This document shows positions 9,416-21,300 of a DNA stretch of 64,000 nt, in pieces; the first letter of the stretch is position 1, and the number at the start of each line of letters is the position of its first letter. The DNA lies in the NCBI RefSeq assembly GCF_029784155.1, contig NC_073693.1, positions 21,736,002 to 21,800,001 of the forward strand. The letters are read 5' to 3'. The translations under genes were made by a program, and so were the position numbers. The stretch comes from Uranotaenia lowii (taxonomy: Eukaryota; Arthropoda; Insecta; Diptera; Culicidae). The notes below the pieces were generated by a model. It did no database searches, had not been told where the DNA came from, and saw only the letters and a program-made list of their open reading frames with translations.

Positions 9416-11267
9416 CTAAAGCTGAAAAGCTGAAACGGGCCTGCATGATGTTACTCGGCGATGATTTCCCAAACATGCCTTTGTTTTAAACCTTTTCCCA
9501 CAACCTTCGCATTCAAATTTGCGTTCATTCGTGTGTCTCTTGATGTGCACCCTCAAAGAGCTTTTCGTTTTTAACGCTTTGCCGCACAAATTACAACCAA
9601 ACTTACGCTCGTCTGAATGTCGTTCAAAATGGCCTTTCAACACGCTTTTTGTTTTGAATGTTTCGTGACAAATATCACACTCAAAGTTCCGTTCGTTATT
9701 ATGCATCAACATGTGCGAAAGTAGGTTTTTGTTGGTTGCGAAACGTTTTCCGCAGATCTGACACGCGAAAGGACGTTCGGTGCTATGAGCATTAGCTTGA
9801 TGTCTTTTCATTTCATATTTTGCACAAAAAACTTTTCCACATTCATTGCATTCGAAGCTGATACGTTCTTCTTCAGGCAACGCGTCCAAATGAGTCCGAC
9901 GATGAATTTTTAATCTTTTTTCAGTATTGAACGGTTTCCTGCATATATCACATTCAAAACTCTGGCCCATGTGATGCATAGCAGTATGATCCTCCAGATG
10001 ACTCTTAAAAATGAACTTCTTATCACAGTGCAGGCATTCGAAATTTCGTTCGTCAGTATGACATTTTTGATGATGATATTTCAGTATTGCTTTTGTTGTG
10101 TATTTTTGGTGACAGATCTCGCATTCGTAGTTACGTTCATCAGTATGCTGTCTCTGATGCATAAGCAAGTTGTATTTGAATAAAAAAAATTTGTTGCATG
10201 TGTCGCACTGATGTTTCATTTCTGCGTGGCATGAACTGTGACGAATTAGACTCTTTTGGCAGGAAAACGTCTTCTTACAATCCTTGCATGATAAATAAGG
10301 ATATTGTTCTCTCCAGTGATCCTGATTTATATGACTGTTTAAGTCGGATAGCCTTATATGCTTAGTTTTGCATAATTCACATTCATAATTCAACGTTCGA
10401 CGGGGTTTCTTTGATGTTGAATGTTTGTGCCATCTGTGTCGTTTCAGTTTATCTTTTGTTGAAAAGCATTTATCACATTCCGAGCAGCTAAACGATTCAG
10501 TTTCTATCGGTTTATTTTCAATTGCGTCTTCTTGGTTTGATTCTACAGATGGTAGACCTTCGGCTTTGATGATCGTTACATCACTTGCAATTCCTGTTTC
10601 TAGATCATAGTCGTTTGTTTCGTCATCTGGAATTTCGTCTTTGATCACCACTTCACTCAGCTCTATTTGTCGGTCTTCTTCTACAATCATCAAGTTACGT
10701 GCTGCTTCCAGAGATTCAAAACATTTATATGAATGGTCGAAAAATAGAAGAATCGATTCAAGTATATCAAGTTTTGCAGCACACTCAAAACAAATAAATT
10801 TGGGAAGGTTTTCACTCGAGGCAATTAGTTTGTTGACTGACCTCAAAGTGATCAACTCAGGACAACGTAGTTTCATATAATTCGTATAGTCCGAGACTTC
10901 GTTTAGCTGATAAAATTGTAAGCAAAATTGGCATGACTTTACAGATAAGGTTTCCCCTGAACTAAAAGTAGATCAAAGAATAAATTAAATGTTGAGAGTA
11001 TAAAACGGAAACACTTTACCTGTTGCCAAATCGTGAAGGTTCAAGATACCCTCGGGAAAGGCATAGAGAATTATTGTCTCCATCGAAGTGACCGTCGCAA
11101 ATCTCCGCTGAAATCCAGTTCTCACGAACCCATGGAATGTTTTGCTGCTGACAGCCGATTTCGATTGCCTGCAGCCATCGATGTGCCAGTTCTGGGTGTC
11201 GAGGTAGCCTCCGCATTCGATGACCACTGGATTGCTTCATGCCACAGGTCGGTACTATGCAAACCAT
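9416..11267 (-). CDS. Gene A: THAP-ZAD-C2H2 zinc-finger protein, 597 aa
   Basis: A probable nuclear DNA-binding regulator. Exon 1 (11267-11020) starts at the ATG of MVCIVPTCG and encodes a THAP zinc domain: C-x4-C, then ICDGH as C-x2-H, with conserved HRWLQAI and LEPSRF. The intron is 10962-11019 (58 bp, GTAAAG..TTTTAG). Exon 2 (10961-9416) joins in frame and gives a ZAD (CQFC near residue 93, CFEC near 140) and then 11 C2H2 fingers plus a final C2HC-like one. ZAD domains mediate dimerisation in insect zinc-finger proteins. It closely resembles gene C in exon 2. The stop is followed by a minus-strand polyadenylation signal. The target genes are unknown. Confidence 0.85.
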
Positions 11268-11426
11268 CGTCAATATCGGAGAAACTATCGTTCATACAGG
11301 TTCTTATACATACTACAAAGCTACTAAAAAGATCAATAAACAACTTCTTCTTCTTTATTGTAACTTTACAGGTTAACACAGGCCAGTGACGAAGACTATA
11401 TGCCCAGCCGTCCATTCATCTTGTTG
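11268..11426. other. 5' flank of gene A
   Basis: Probable promoter region of gene A. The sequence from about 11270 to 11345 (GAGAAACTATCGTTCATACAG and onward) is shared with the 5' flanks of genes B, C and D, so upstream control is likely common to the paralogues. No core promoter element could be assigned with confidence. Confidence 0.45.
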
Positions 11427-11440
11427 TGTGATCTGTTTTT

Positions 11441-11762
11441 TTTTTATTTAAAACTAGTTTATTCAAGACCTTTTACTTTTACAAAGTTTCAATGTGCCGA
11501 GTGTATTCGTTTCACTAGGTTAGTAGGAAAGAGTTCCGTAATAGTCGCGGCGACTCAACAGTTAGAAAAAAAAAACTTTAAACAAGGGAAATGGAAGGGG
11601 TTTTTAGGGGTTATTTTCCAATATCAGTTTCCATTAGGGTCCGATGGTGGCCTCCTGTAGCTGTAGTTTCGGTAGCTACGGTTCGGTATCGGTTTCCGAT
11701 CTTCTGGCCAGCCTTCTTCAGGAATGTGTCGAACCCGTTGGATGAGAGGTGGTACTAATAAA
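11441..11762 (-). mobile_element. 5'-truncated I-group retrotransposon fragment (3' UTR only)
   Basis: Reverse-complemented, this matches the 3' UTR of the element ending at 8166 (GAAGAAGGCTGGCCAG, ACTCGGCAC, terminal AT-rich tail). It is flanked by a 14-bp duplication TGTGATCTGTTTTT (11427-11440 and 11763-11776). Unoccupied versions of the same site stand at about 9039, 24994, 33754 and 48287, which confirms the insertion. Confidence 0.88.
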
Positions 11763-11776
11763 TGTGATCTGTTTTT

Positions 11777-12564
11777 GGCTTTGTCGTTATAAATAAAGCT
11801 TATGTTTTACTACATTAGCTACGCCTCCCTAAATAGACGAATTTTACCCGTTTTGGATAACTCAATAAATATTTCGAATTTACCATCAAAAGGTTGAACG
11901 TTTCTAAACCTGCTGAATCGTCGTGGGCAATAGCTGAAGCAGTCGAATATCCCGAATAGGATTGCACCGAATCCGATGATTTTCATTGTTAAACCGCTGT
12001 AATGAAAAATTTTTCTTTGCATATATTATTCTTAAAATTCGTGATATTCAACCCTTATATTCTTTCTTCCTTTGATATCTCATGTTTCCCTAATCACCTT
12101 TGAAAATAGGAAAATAGTTGCAAGGTGGTACAAAATATATACCCGGTCCAAAATAAGTCAAATTATATGCAAAAATCCAGTAATATAAGCTGTACGAAAA
12201 ATAACGGAATATCTGCCAGGACAGTTTCTTTCCAATAAATCGAAATCTTTCTAACGGAATAGCTAAGAAATTGTATTATTTTTAAATCACCAGTCAATAG
12301 TATAAACACTAACTTCTCCAATAGTCCTATTTGCCGCTGGTAATGTTCGTGAAATTATGCTGGTTGTTTCACCAACACTTTTCAGTTTTGGGACAATTAA
12401 CCTCAAAAACGACCATGTGCGTCGACTGGTTGCCCGTTTTTTGTACTGAGAGTTTTTAAGGTTAATTGTCTCGTCTAATATGTACACGCTCAGCAAGTGT
12501 GCGAAAGAAATGTCAAAAACAACTCTATTGCGAAACAATTACGACCAGTCACTCTGGCTGACTT
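11777..12564. repeat. Duplication unit: 3' flank of gene B
   Basis: Shares long stretches with the 3' flanks of genes A, C, D and E, including AATAAGTCAAATTATATGC and AATATCTGCCAGGACAGTTT. It is interrupted at 12315-12526 by sequence absent from the sister copies. No gene is seen. Confidence 0.7.
12315..12526. mobile_element. Small insertion (about 212 bp), unclassified
   Basis: The sister flanks read straight through (CTCCAATTGCGAAAC), whereas here CCAAT and ATTGCG are separated by about 212 bp, consistent with a 2-3-bp duplication (AT or AAT). The ends have no clear inverted repeat. Probably a small non-autonomous DNA element. Confidence 0.5.
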
Positions 12565-14493
12565 CTACAGCTGAAAAGCTGCAATGGGCCCACATGTTAC
12601 TCGATAATGACTTCCCAAACAATCCTTTGTTTTAAACTTTTTCCCACAATGTTCGCATTCAAATTTGCGTTCATTCGTGTGTATTTTAATGTGCCTCAAC
12701 AAACAGCTTTTCGTTTTTAACGCTTTGCCGCACATATTACAACCGAACTTACGCTCGTCCGAGTGTCGTTCGATATGGATTTTCAACACCCTTTTTGTTT
12801 TGAATGTTTTGTGACAAATATCACACTCGAATTTCCGTTCGTTATTGTGCAGCGCCATGTGCGTACGTAAATTGTTGTTCTTGCCGAAACGTTTTCCGCA
12901 GATTTGACAAGCGAAAGGACGTTCGCTATGAACATTAGCTTGTTGTATTTTCATTTGATAATTTGAGCTAATTTTTTTGCCACATTCATTGCATCCGAAG
13001 CTGATACGTTGTTCTACAAGCAATTCGTCCCTATGGGTCTGACGATGAATTTTCAATCTTTTTTCAGTAATGAACGATTTCCTGCATATATCACATTTAA
13101 AACTCTGGCCCATGTGATGCATAGCAGTATGATCATCCAGACGACTCTTTAAAGTGAACTTCTTATCACAGTATAGACATTCGAAATTCAGCTCCTCGGT
13201 ATGAGTTTTCTGATGATATTTCAGTATTTCTTTCGTTGTGTATTTTTGGTGACAGATCTCGCATTTGTACTTCCGTTCGTTATTATGCTGTCTCTTATGC
13301 AAAAGCATGTTGTATCTAGAAACAAACAATTTGTTGCATATATCGCATCGATTTTTTCCTGTGGCTGTGTGACATAAACTGTGACGAGTTAGCTTCGTTC
13401 GGCAGGAAAACGTCTTCGTACAATCCTTGCATGACAAATACGGATATTCTTCTCCACCGTGATCGTGCTTTATATGACTATCTAACTCGGATAGCCTCAT
13501 ATGCTTAGTTTTGCATAATTCACATTCAAACATCAACAGTCGACTGGGTTTCTTTGACGCTGAATGTATGAACCATCTGTGCCGTTTTAGGTTATATTTT
13601 GTGGCGAAACATTGATCACATTCCGAGCAGCTAAACGATTCTGTTTCTTTTGGGTTATTTTCAACTGAGTATCCGTAGTTTTTAAATCTAGAGGCCGATT
13701 CTACAGATTGTGAACCTTCAGTTTTGATGATTGTTGCATCCATTGCAATTCCTGTTTTCTGAAGAAAGTTGTTTGTTTCATCATCTGGAATTTCACCTTT
13801 AATCATCACTTCACTTAATTCCAGCTCTAATTGTCTGTCTTCTTCTACAAGCGAGCCTGCAGTAAGGCCATTTCCATTCTCAGATTTTAAGTTCCTGTCG
13901 TGATTCATCAAGTTAAGGGATGCTTCCAGAGATTCAAAATACTTATAAGAATGATCGAAAAATAGAAGAACAGATTCTAGTATATCAAGTTTGGCAACAC
14001 ACTCCAAACAAATAAATTTGGAGAGGTTCTTACTAGGGGCAATTAATTTGTTAATTGACCTCAAACTGAACAATTCAGGAGAACGTAGTGTCATATAATC
14101 CGTATAATCTGTGACTTCATTATGCTGGTAAAATTGTAAGCAAAGTCGGCATGACGTTACAGATAAGGCTTCCCCTGAACTGAAAGGAAATAAAAATAAA
14201 TAAAATTGTAGTTCAGGTTCAGGGTTTCTCCAGACACGAAAACACTACCTGTTGTAAAACCGTGAAGGTTCAAGATACCCTCCGGAAGGGCATAGAGGAT
14301 TGTCTTCATCGAAGTGATCGTCGCAAATCTCCGCTGAAATCCAGTTCTCACGAACCCATGGAATGTTTTGCTGCTGACAGCCGATTTCGATTGCCTGCAG
14401 CCATCGATGTGCCAGTTCCGGGTGTCGAGGTAGCCTCCGCATTCGATGACCACTGGACTGCTCCATGCCACAGGTCGGTACTATGCAAACCAT
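12565..14493 (-). CDS. Gene B: THAP-ZAD-C2H2 zinc-finger protein, 619 aa
   Basis: Same two-exon plan as gene A. Exon 1 (14493-14249) encodes the THAP domain. The intron (14180-14248, 69 bp) has a GTAGTG donor and TTTCAG acceptor, and exon 2 (14179-12565) joins in phase. The ZAD cysteines are at about residues 92/95 and 139/142, and the finger array starts near residue 260. Finger 8 is damaged: its first zinc-binding His is replaced (KIQQANVH) and the Phe before the helix is lost (KKISSNYQ). A linker is also one residue short. The gene is otherwise open and close to genes D and E, so it may still function with an altered binding site. Confidence 0.85.
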
Positions 14494-14608
14494 CGTCAAT
14501 ATCGGAGAAACTATCGTTCATACAGGTTCTTATACATACTACAAAGCTACTAAAAAGATCAATAAACAACTTCTTCTTCTTTAATGTAGCTTTGCTTGCA
14601 TGCATGCA
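14494..14608. other. 5' flank of gene B
   Basis: Shares GAGAAACTATCGTTCATACAG and AACAACTTCTTCTTC with the 5' flanks of the paralogues. It ends in TGCATGCA, where element E2 is inserted. Confidence 0.45.
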
Positions 14609-14872
14609 CACGCTCATTTTTACTTAACCATTTATGGATCAAAAATAACCATTTTTAAGCTTTTGCTTGAAAACTGCCAATATGGTTATTTTTCAATAAT
14701 TTATCTTGTAGCAAATTTAACCATATTAGTAGTTCTCGAGCAATAACCAGAAAATGGTTGAAAAACTTGGTGTTTAATCGCCATTTTGAAAGTAATTGAT
14801 GGTGCAGCCGAACGCGTTCTTCAATTATTTTCTTTAACTGCTATAGTTCACGTCCTTGAAAATCGAATTATC

Positions 14873-14969
14873 ATGAAGGAGTTTCTAAAAGGTAATCCTT
14901 AATTTATTTCAAACCTGACGACTAACAAAAATAAAACTTTTTTCAGTGCGCCAAGTGAGAGCTCCGCTT
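14873..14969 (+). other. Possible 5' exon pair of an E2 microgene, cut by E8
   Basis: An ATG at 14873 with six codons is followed by a GTAATC donor at 14892, a 55-bp intron ending TTTTTTCAG at 14946, and a second exon that runs into E8 after 23 bases. Beyond E8 the same frame continues for 18 codons past the junction to a stop at 22853. This would make a 32-residue peptide without known relatives. The layout matches other units in this window, but support is weak. Confidence 0.25.
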
Positions 14970-15278
14970 CACTGAACCAAATCTGGCAATAAAATGTAAA
15001 AGGTCATTTTAATGAATTCTAAAATGCAGTGTGTGATAGGAGCTAATCATAAATTCATTAGAAAGTATAGGAAAATCCAATGATTTCCAACAGGTTGTTA
15101 TAGCCATCCAAATATACACAAAATTCCTATAAATTCTAGCTGTGTACCGTTGATATACATCTGAAAGGAAACAGTTAACTCATTTGTTCATTGTTCTTGA
15201 TTGCAGCTCGATTGGTAAGTTTTTTTTGTATTTATCTGGAATAAACGATAATCATATTGTTTAAAATTTGTGTTTTAG

Positions 15279-15556
15279 GGACATTTCGGTTAAAAATCTC
15301 CGAACATCAACGCCAATTCATGAACATAGAACAATCGCATGAAATGAAAAAAAAAACCTTCCTCGATTTTTGTTTCCTTCGACGAAATTATCTGCAGCTG
15401 TTGAACAAAATTTTGCCCCTTTTAGAGATGGTATTCAACAACGGAAAAAGACCATTATCGGATTTCATAATGCTGCGCAGAAATGAACCGGTTCGGAAGT
15501 ATTTTAATATTTTAAGTTCCATGAATGTTCAGAAAAAACAACTAGTAGTTTCCTGA
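15279..15556 (+). other. Open frame of unknown nature in E8
   Basis: An open frame follows a good acceptor (TGTGTTTTAG, near 15278) and ends at 15556. It is rich in Lys, Leu and Phe and has no motif I recognise. It could be an old exon of the transposase or cargo gene of E8, or chance. Confidence 0.25.
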
Positions 15557-16107
15557 ACCATCGCCTCAGCTAAAATAAACTTTTCGGAACAAAATTTCAT
15601 GACCAGTAACATAATATTATCTTCAACGGATTTGCTCTGTGATTTTGGATTCTGACTTTTTGATATTTTTCAACTGAAAGTTGTAGCTGAAATTATAAAA
15701 ATGATGTCAGTGTCATGGAAATGAACAGGTAAGTACCTATTGTGTTATTTTAAACGATGCGTGCGATTTTTGTAAATGATGACTTATTTTTCAATTTTTA
15801 GACGAGTATTGAGTTATGATATGCAAAGGATGGTATAGGACCAATCACAACAAACGAATGCACGCAATACAGCCAAAATAATTGGGCCACAACACCTTAA
15901 AAATGTAATTAACTGGCTGGTCGGAGACGAAGAATGACTACCGGAACCAGAATAACCAAATTACGAAGTTGATAGTTTTAACTAAACCGTGACAAACTCC
16001 AAAAGGCGCAGGATGATGGAACTAGCATATGGGCTCAAATGTCTCAGACTATTCATAAGTTGGTAAGTCACGAGTCGACCGATTGTTTTTTTTACTAGCC
16101 AGAATCT

Positions 16108-16167
16108 TTTTTTTTATTTACAACTAGTGTATTAAAGGCCTTTTGCTTTTATTCGTTTCACTAAACC
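16108..16167 (-). mobile_element. I-group 3'-end fragment (about 60 bp)
   Basis: A T-run followed by ATTTACAACTAGTGTATTAA matches the inverted 3' end seen at 11441 (ATTTAAAACTAGTTTATTCA). A heavily truncated copy of the same family as the element at 1510-8166. Confidence 0.6.
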
Positions 16168-16341
16168 AGAACCATATTTACAGAAAGTCTCGCAAACTTC
16201 CTTATGGTAGAGGGCAAGCCAGAACATCCGCCCATCAAGGACAAATACAACAAGGGATGCTGACTCATAGGCCAAACGGTATCTGAACTCGGTCATCGGA
16301 AATGTCTACCGCATCTGCTACTGGTAAAACTATTTTTCGTT

Positions 16342-16865
16342 CATTCGTCTCGCATCACTCGTCGTGTGCAGTCGCTTTTTGTTGCCTTTCGATAATCGCG
16401 AACAAGTGAGTGAGACTTCGTCCACTATATCCGGGAGTTAGTGCCGTTCGGACGGTTAAAGGGTGTTTTGTGCCGTGTTTCCTGCCAGAGGCAGATGAAA
16501 TTGACTTTCCCCAGCTAATCGGGAGTTCAATTAATGACTGTTGCTAGTGAGTGCTAATTTTGTGGCTAGCAAAGGCAATCGGAAAAAAACAATAGGTCAC
16601 CACGAGGGCCGCCGCCATTGTTTGGCGAACCATTGTCATCATCATCATTGTCATCATCAAACGGGTCGTGCTCGCCCGAAACCGAGTGGAGGCGTGGCAG
16701 CCATCTTCGATCGAGGAAGGACCACGTGGTTGGATCAATCACCAAAGGAGCCAAATTAATCGAAAAATCAAGTTTGTAATTCTTATTTCTTTTTTCCCTA
16801 TATCTTGTTCTATTTTCCCTATAGTTATTTTGACATTCCGTGCTTCGCTTTTATTTTTATAAAAT
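16342..16865 (+). promoter_or_regulatory. 5' UTR of the complete I-group element (internal promoter expected)
   Basis: A non-coding leader of 524 bp. Elements of this group carry an internal promoter at their extreme 5' end; here the element starts CATTCGTCTCGCATC, followed by TCGTCGTGTGCAGTCGC. No promoter motif can be proven from sequence alone. Confidence 0.4.
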
Positions 16866-18302
16866 ATGAGCGAAGGCGGGGGGTCGGACCCGCCTGATGT
16901 AGATGGTGAGAAGATCGTCTACGAAGATGAGGAGCATCTGGAGGATTCAGCTGTGGCTGGTCCTTCAGATGGTCATCTTTCTCCGTCAGTTGAACTTTCT
17001 ACGCCATCTGCAGCTGCGAAAAAGACAACCCGACTCCGAGTTTATCCGAATAATTCATCCTCTTCTGGGCCGTGGGTGGTTTTTATCCGGCCCAAAACTA
17101 ACGGAAAATCTCTAAATGTAGTGCAGATCACTAAAGATCTGGCTAGGTGGCCCTCCGTTACCAGTGTGACTAAAGTAAGGCCAAACAAAATGCGCGTTGT
17201 TGTGGGCGACCGGAAGGCCGCAAACGGTATTCTTGCAAGCAATTTTTTTAATTTGGAGTATCAGCTCTATATTCCGTCTCGAGATGTAGAGATCGAAGGT
17301 GTGATCACCGAATCGAGTCTGGAGGCTGAATACGTTAAGGCTCACGGCGTTGGCAAGTTTAAGAGCCTTGATTCGACTTCGGTCGAAATCTTGGATTGTC
17401 GCCAACTCATGACTGCCTTCGTCGTTGATGGCGTTACAAAGTATAAGCCTTCAGCCTCGATTCGGGTAACATTCGCGGGAACAGCCCTCCCTCATTACAT
17501 CTTGATTGATGGAATTTTAAGGCTTCCAGTACGCCTTTATGTGCCTCGCCCAATGCAATGCAAGAATTGCATCAAGTTGGGGCATACTGCTTCGCATTGC
17601 TCCAACAAGAAGCGATGCTTGCATTGTGGGGAGAATCATGAGGAAGGAGCATGCTCAGCAGTAGAACAGAAATGTATCTATTGCGGGGGCTCACCTCATG
17701 ATATCTCCTCTTGCGAGGCATTTCAGGCAAGCTGGGATAAACAGAGGCGCTCTTTAAAAGAGCGTTCTAAACGTTCTTATGCCGCCATACTGAAGAGCGC
17801 CTCTCCACCGGCCCAATCTCAATCTGGTAACATTTTTTCTGTGCTGCCAGTTGATAATGATGACACAGATACGGCTGATGAAGTACATCCATTACAACTC
17901 TCTGTAGGATGCTCTCGAAAGCGTACTAAAGCGCTTTCTCCCAAAGTACCATCAAAAATTCCGGCTGTTATCTCTCCAAACAGGATTGAGAAAAAACCGA
18001 CTGTTGTTAACAAAGAACATCAAGGTCCTCCTGGTTTCCGCGGTAAAGAATCTCCACAGAACAAATCAACATCGGCTGGAACCTTGCAAAACCACAACAC
18101 CAAAGAACTTTCGCCAGAATCATCCACCCAATCTGGGCTTTTTAAACTGTCCGATATTCTAAATGGAATTTTTACGTGTTTTAATGTAGCGGAATCCATC
18201 AGAGGCATTGTTACAACAATGCTTCCTGTAGTAAAGACATTTTTGAAGCAATTGATGCAAACTTGGCCCCTCCTTTCAGTGTTTGTCTCTCTCGATGGCT
18301 AA
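16866..18302 (+). CDS. ORF1 protein (zinc-knuckle, RNA-binding) of the complete I-group element
   Basis: 478 aa from the ATG at 16866. The N terminus is acidic and Ser-rich. A central domain starting GPWVVFIRPKTNGKSLNV is shared with the ORF1 at 1952. Three knuckles follow: CKNCIKLGHTASHC, CLHCGENHEEGAC and CIYCGGSPHDISSC. The C terminus is basic and then hydrophobic. The protein should coat element RNA and chaperone target-primed reverse transcription. The stop codon overlaps the ORF2 ATG in ATGGCTAA (18295-18302). The frame is open throughout. Confidence 0.9.
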   Translation: MSEGGGSDPPDVDGEKIVYEDEEHLEDSAVAGPSDGHLSPSVELSTPSAAAKKTTRLRVYPNNSSSSGPWVVFIRPKTNGKSLNVVQITKDLARWPSVTSVTKVRPNKMRVVVGDRKAANGILASNFFNLEYQLYIPSRDVEIEGVITESSLEAEYVKAHGVGKFKSLDSTSVEILDCRQLMTAFVVDGVTKYKPSASIRVTFAGTALPHYILIDGILRLPVRLYVPRPMQCKNCIKLGHTASHCSNKKRCLHCGENHEEGACSAVEQKCIYCGGSPHDISSCEAFQASWDKQRRSLKERSKRSYAAILKSASPPAQSQSGNIFSVLPVDNDDTDTADEVHPLQLSVGCSRKRTKALSPKVPSKIPAVISPNRIEKKPTVVNKEHQGPPGFRGKESPQNKSTSAGTLQNHNTKELSPESSTQSGLFKLSDILNGIFTCFNVAESIRGIVTTMLPVVKTFLKQLMQTWPLLSVFVSLDG

Positions 18303-21300
18303 TTTACGCCGAGAGGTCAGAGATATCACTGTTCTACAGTGGAATTGTCGTAGTATTATCCCTAAACTGGATCCGTTCAAATTTCTTCTTCATGAAACTA
18401 GTTGCGATATTTTTGCGTTGTCCGAAACTTGGCTTTCTTCTCAATCTAACATCTCATTCCACGATTTTAATGTCATACGTCTAGACCGCGACGATTCTTA
18501 TGGAGGGGTGCTTTTGGGGATCAGCAAGCGCCATTCCTTCTATAGAATCGACCTCCCTTTATCAGGAGGAATTGAAGCTGTTGCATGTCATACAACTATA
18601 AGAGGTAGGGACTTATGCGTTGTCAGTTTGTACTGGCCTCAGAGAGTAGCAGTGAATCAAAGTCACCTAGAGGACCTGTGTTCAGTTTTGCCTGAACCAA
18701 GGTTGATCCTGGGTGATTTCAATTCGCATGGAACTGTCTGGGGAGAACAAATTGACGATTGTCGTTCTACTCTTATCTATGACATCTGTGACAGTTTCAA
18801 TTTAACAATTTTGAACACGGGTGAAAAAACACGAGTACCTAAGCCTCCTGCAAGACCAAGTGCAATTGACCTCTCCCTCTGCTCAAATTCACTATCATTG
18901 GATTGCCAGTGGAAGGTAATCCCTGATCCCAATGGTAGTGATCACTTGCCAATCAAAATTACAATCACCAATGGGGCCAGCAATTCGAATTCAACAAATA
19001 TGGAATATGACCTTACAAGACACATCGACTGGAAAAAATATTCGGACGAAATAACAACAGCCATCGATTCTATGAATATTTTACCTCCTTTAGAAGAGTA
19101 CCACTTTCTTTCTCGTCTGATACATGAAAGTGCCCTTTGCGCACAAACAAAACCCATCCCACATTCATCAGTTCCTCGAAGGCCCCCAAACCCGTGGTGG
19201 GACCAGCAGTGTTCCAAGCTTTATAAGGACAAGTCAAAAGCATTCAAAGATTTTCGAAAACATGGAACCCTCGTCCTTTTTGATGCATATGTTTCCCTTG
19301 AAAATCAGTTCAAAAAACTGATCAAAGGGAAAAAGAAAGCGTATTGGAGGAATTTTGTGGGTGGTTTATCACGGGAAACATCCTTGAGTACCTTATGGAA
19401 AGTCGCACGAAGCATGCGTAATCGTTCATCTACGAATGAAAGTGAGGAATATTCACAAAGATGGATATTTAACTTCGCACGAAAAGTCTGTCCAGATTCT
19501 ACACCTGTGCAAAAAATAATCCGGAACGTGCCTCCAGAAAGATGTGGTCTGGATTCCAGCTTTTCGATGGTCGAATTTTCACTTTCTCTCCTTTCTTGCA
19601 ACAATTCAGCTCCGGGAATTGATAATATTAAATTTAACTTGTTGAAAAACCTTCCGGATGCTGCCAAATTTCGCTTGTTAAATTTATTTAATCAATTCTT
19701 GGAGCACAACATTGTTCCCCAGGATTGGAGACAAGTGAGAGTCATTGCTATCCAAAAGCCCGGAAAACCAGCGTCTGATTCCAATTCGTACCGTCCAATA
19801 GCGATGTTGTCTTGTATACGCAAGTTGATGGAGAAAATGATATTGTTTCGTTTGGACAAATGGGTGGAAACAAATGGTCTCCTTTCAGATACTCAATTTG
19901 GGTTTCGAAGGGGCAAAGGGACAAACGATTGTCTTGCTTTGCTATCTTCAGAGATACAAATGGCGTACGCAAAACGTGAGCAAATGGCTTCAGTGTTTCT
20001 AGACATAAAGGGAGCTTTTGATGCAGTCTCAATAGAGGTTTTGTCAGACAAGTTGCACTCCCGGGGTCTGCCTCCTCTATTGAACAACATCTTATACAGC
20101 TTACTTTGTGAGAAACATTTGAACTTTGCTCACGGAGATTTTACAGTTAGAAGAACATCTTACATGGGCCTCCCACAGGGTTCATGTTTGAGTCCACTTT
20201 TGTACAACTTTTATGTGAGTGACATCGACAGCTGTCTCTCTGAAGGCTGCACTCTAAGACAACTTGCAGATGACGGAGTAGTGTCTGTCACAGGATCTAC
20301 TGAGTCTCATCTGCACAGGCCTTTACAAGATACTTTAGACAGATTGTCTTCCTGGGCTTTGGGGCTTGGGATTGAGTTTTCCCCTCAGAAAACGGAAATG
20401 GTTGTTTTCTCTAAGAAACGTAGACCTGCTCAACCTAAGCTTCAACTCCTAGGCAGAACGATCACTCAATCGAGGAGTTTCAAGTATCTTGGGGTTTGGT
20501 TTGATTCCAAGTGTACCTGGAGAGCCCACATTGAGTATCTGAAAGGAAAATGCCAACAAAGAATCAATTTTCTCCGATCAATTACTGGCACCTGGTGGGG
20601 AGCCCATCCAGAAGATCTTATCAAATTGTATCGAACAACTATTCTATCCGTTATGGAATATGGTAGCTTCTGTTTCCAGTCAGCTGCCAAAACTCACCTC
20701 ATCAAACTAGAGCGTATCCAATACCGTTGTCTCCGTATCGCTTTGGGCTGTATGCCCTCAACACACAACATGAGTCTTGAAGTTTTGGCAGGAATACTCC
20801 CTTTAAAAGATCGATTCAATTTACTATCACTTCGGTTCCTCATCAGGTGTGAGGTCATGAACCCATTGGTGATTGTAAATTTCGAAAGGTTACTTGAGCA
20901 AAATGTTCAAACCAGATTTATGTCTATATACCATATCCTCATGTCAATGCAGGTAAACCCTTCTTCGTATTCTCCAACTCGTGTTTGTAGCCCAGACTAC
21001 GATCATTCTTCTGTCCAGTTTGATTTGTCTATGCAGCAGGAAATTCGTGGAATCCCGGATCCGCATCGTCCTCTTCTGATTCCAAGAATTTTCGAAGCTA
21101 AATATAGACACGTCGATGCTGATAAAATGTACTTTACCGATGGATCACTTATAGAGGAAACAACAGGATTTGGAGTGTTCAACGAAATATCCAGCGCATC
21201 TCACAGTCTCCAGTCACCATGCTCTGTATATGTTGCAGAGTTAGCAGCTATTCACTGGGCTTTGAATAGTATCGCCACACGACCTATTGAACACTACTAT

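Noticed and set aside
9971..10880. Plus-strand frames antisense to zinc-finger genes (also in C, D, E and F)
   Set aside because: They are shadows of the C2H2 coding strand and recur only because the genes are paralogous.
14262..14627. Plus-strand frame of 121 codons opposite the THAP exon
   Set aside because: The minus strand encodes a conserved THAP domain with splice sites; the plus frame has no domain and is its complement.
15718..15841. Fourth microgene in E8 (ATG before a GTAAGT donor at 15727)
   Set aside because: The splice signals are good, but the product is under 20 residues and other chains are equally possible, so I did not list it as a gene.
16541..16862. Short frames upstream of ORF1 in the complete I-group element
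   Set aside because: They lie in the 5' leader, overlap on both strands and include simple CATCAT repeats.
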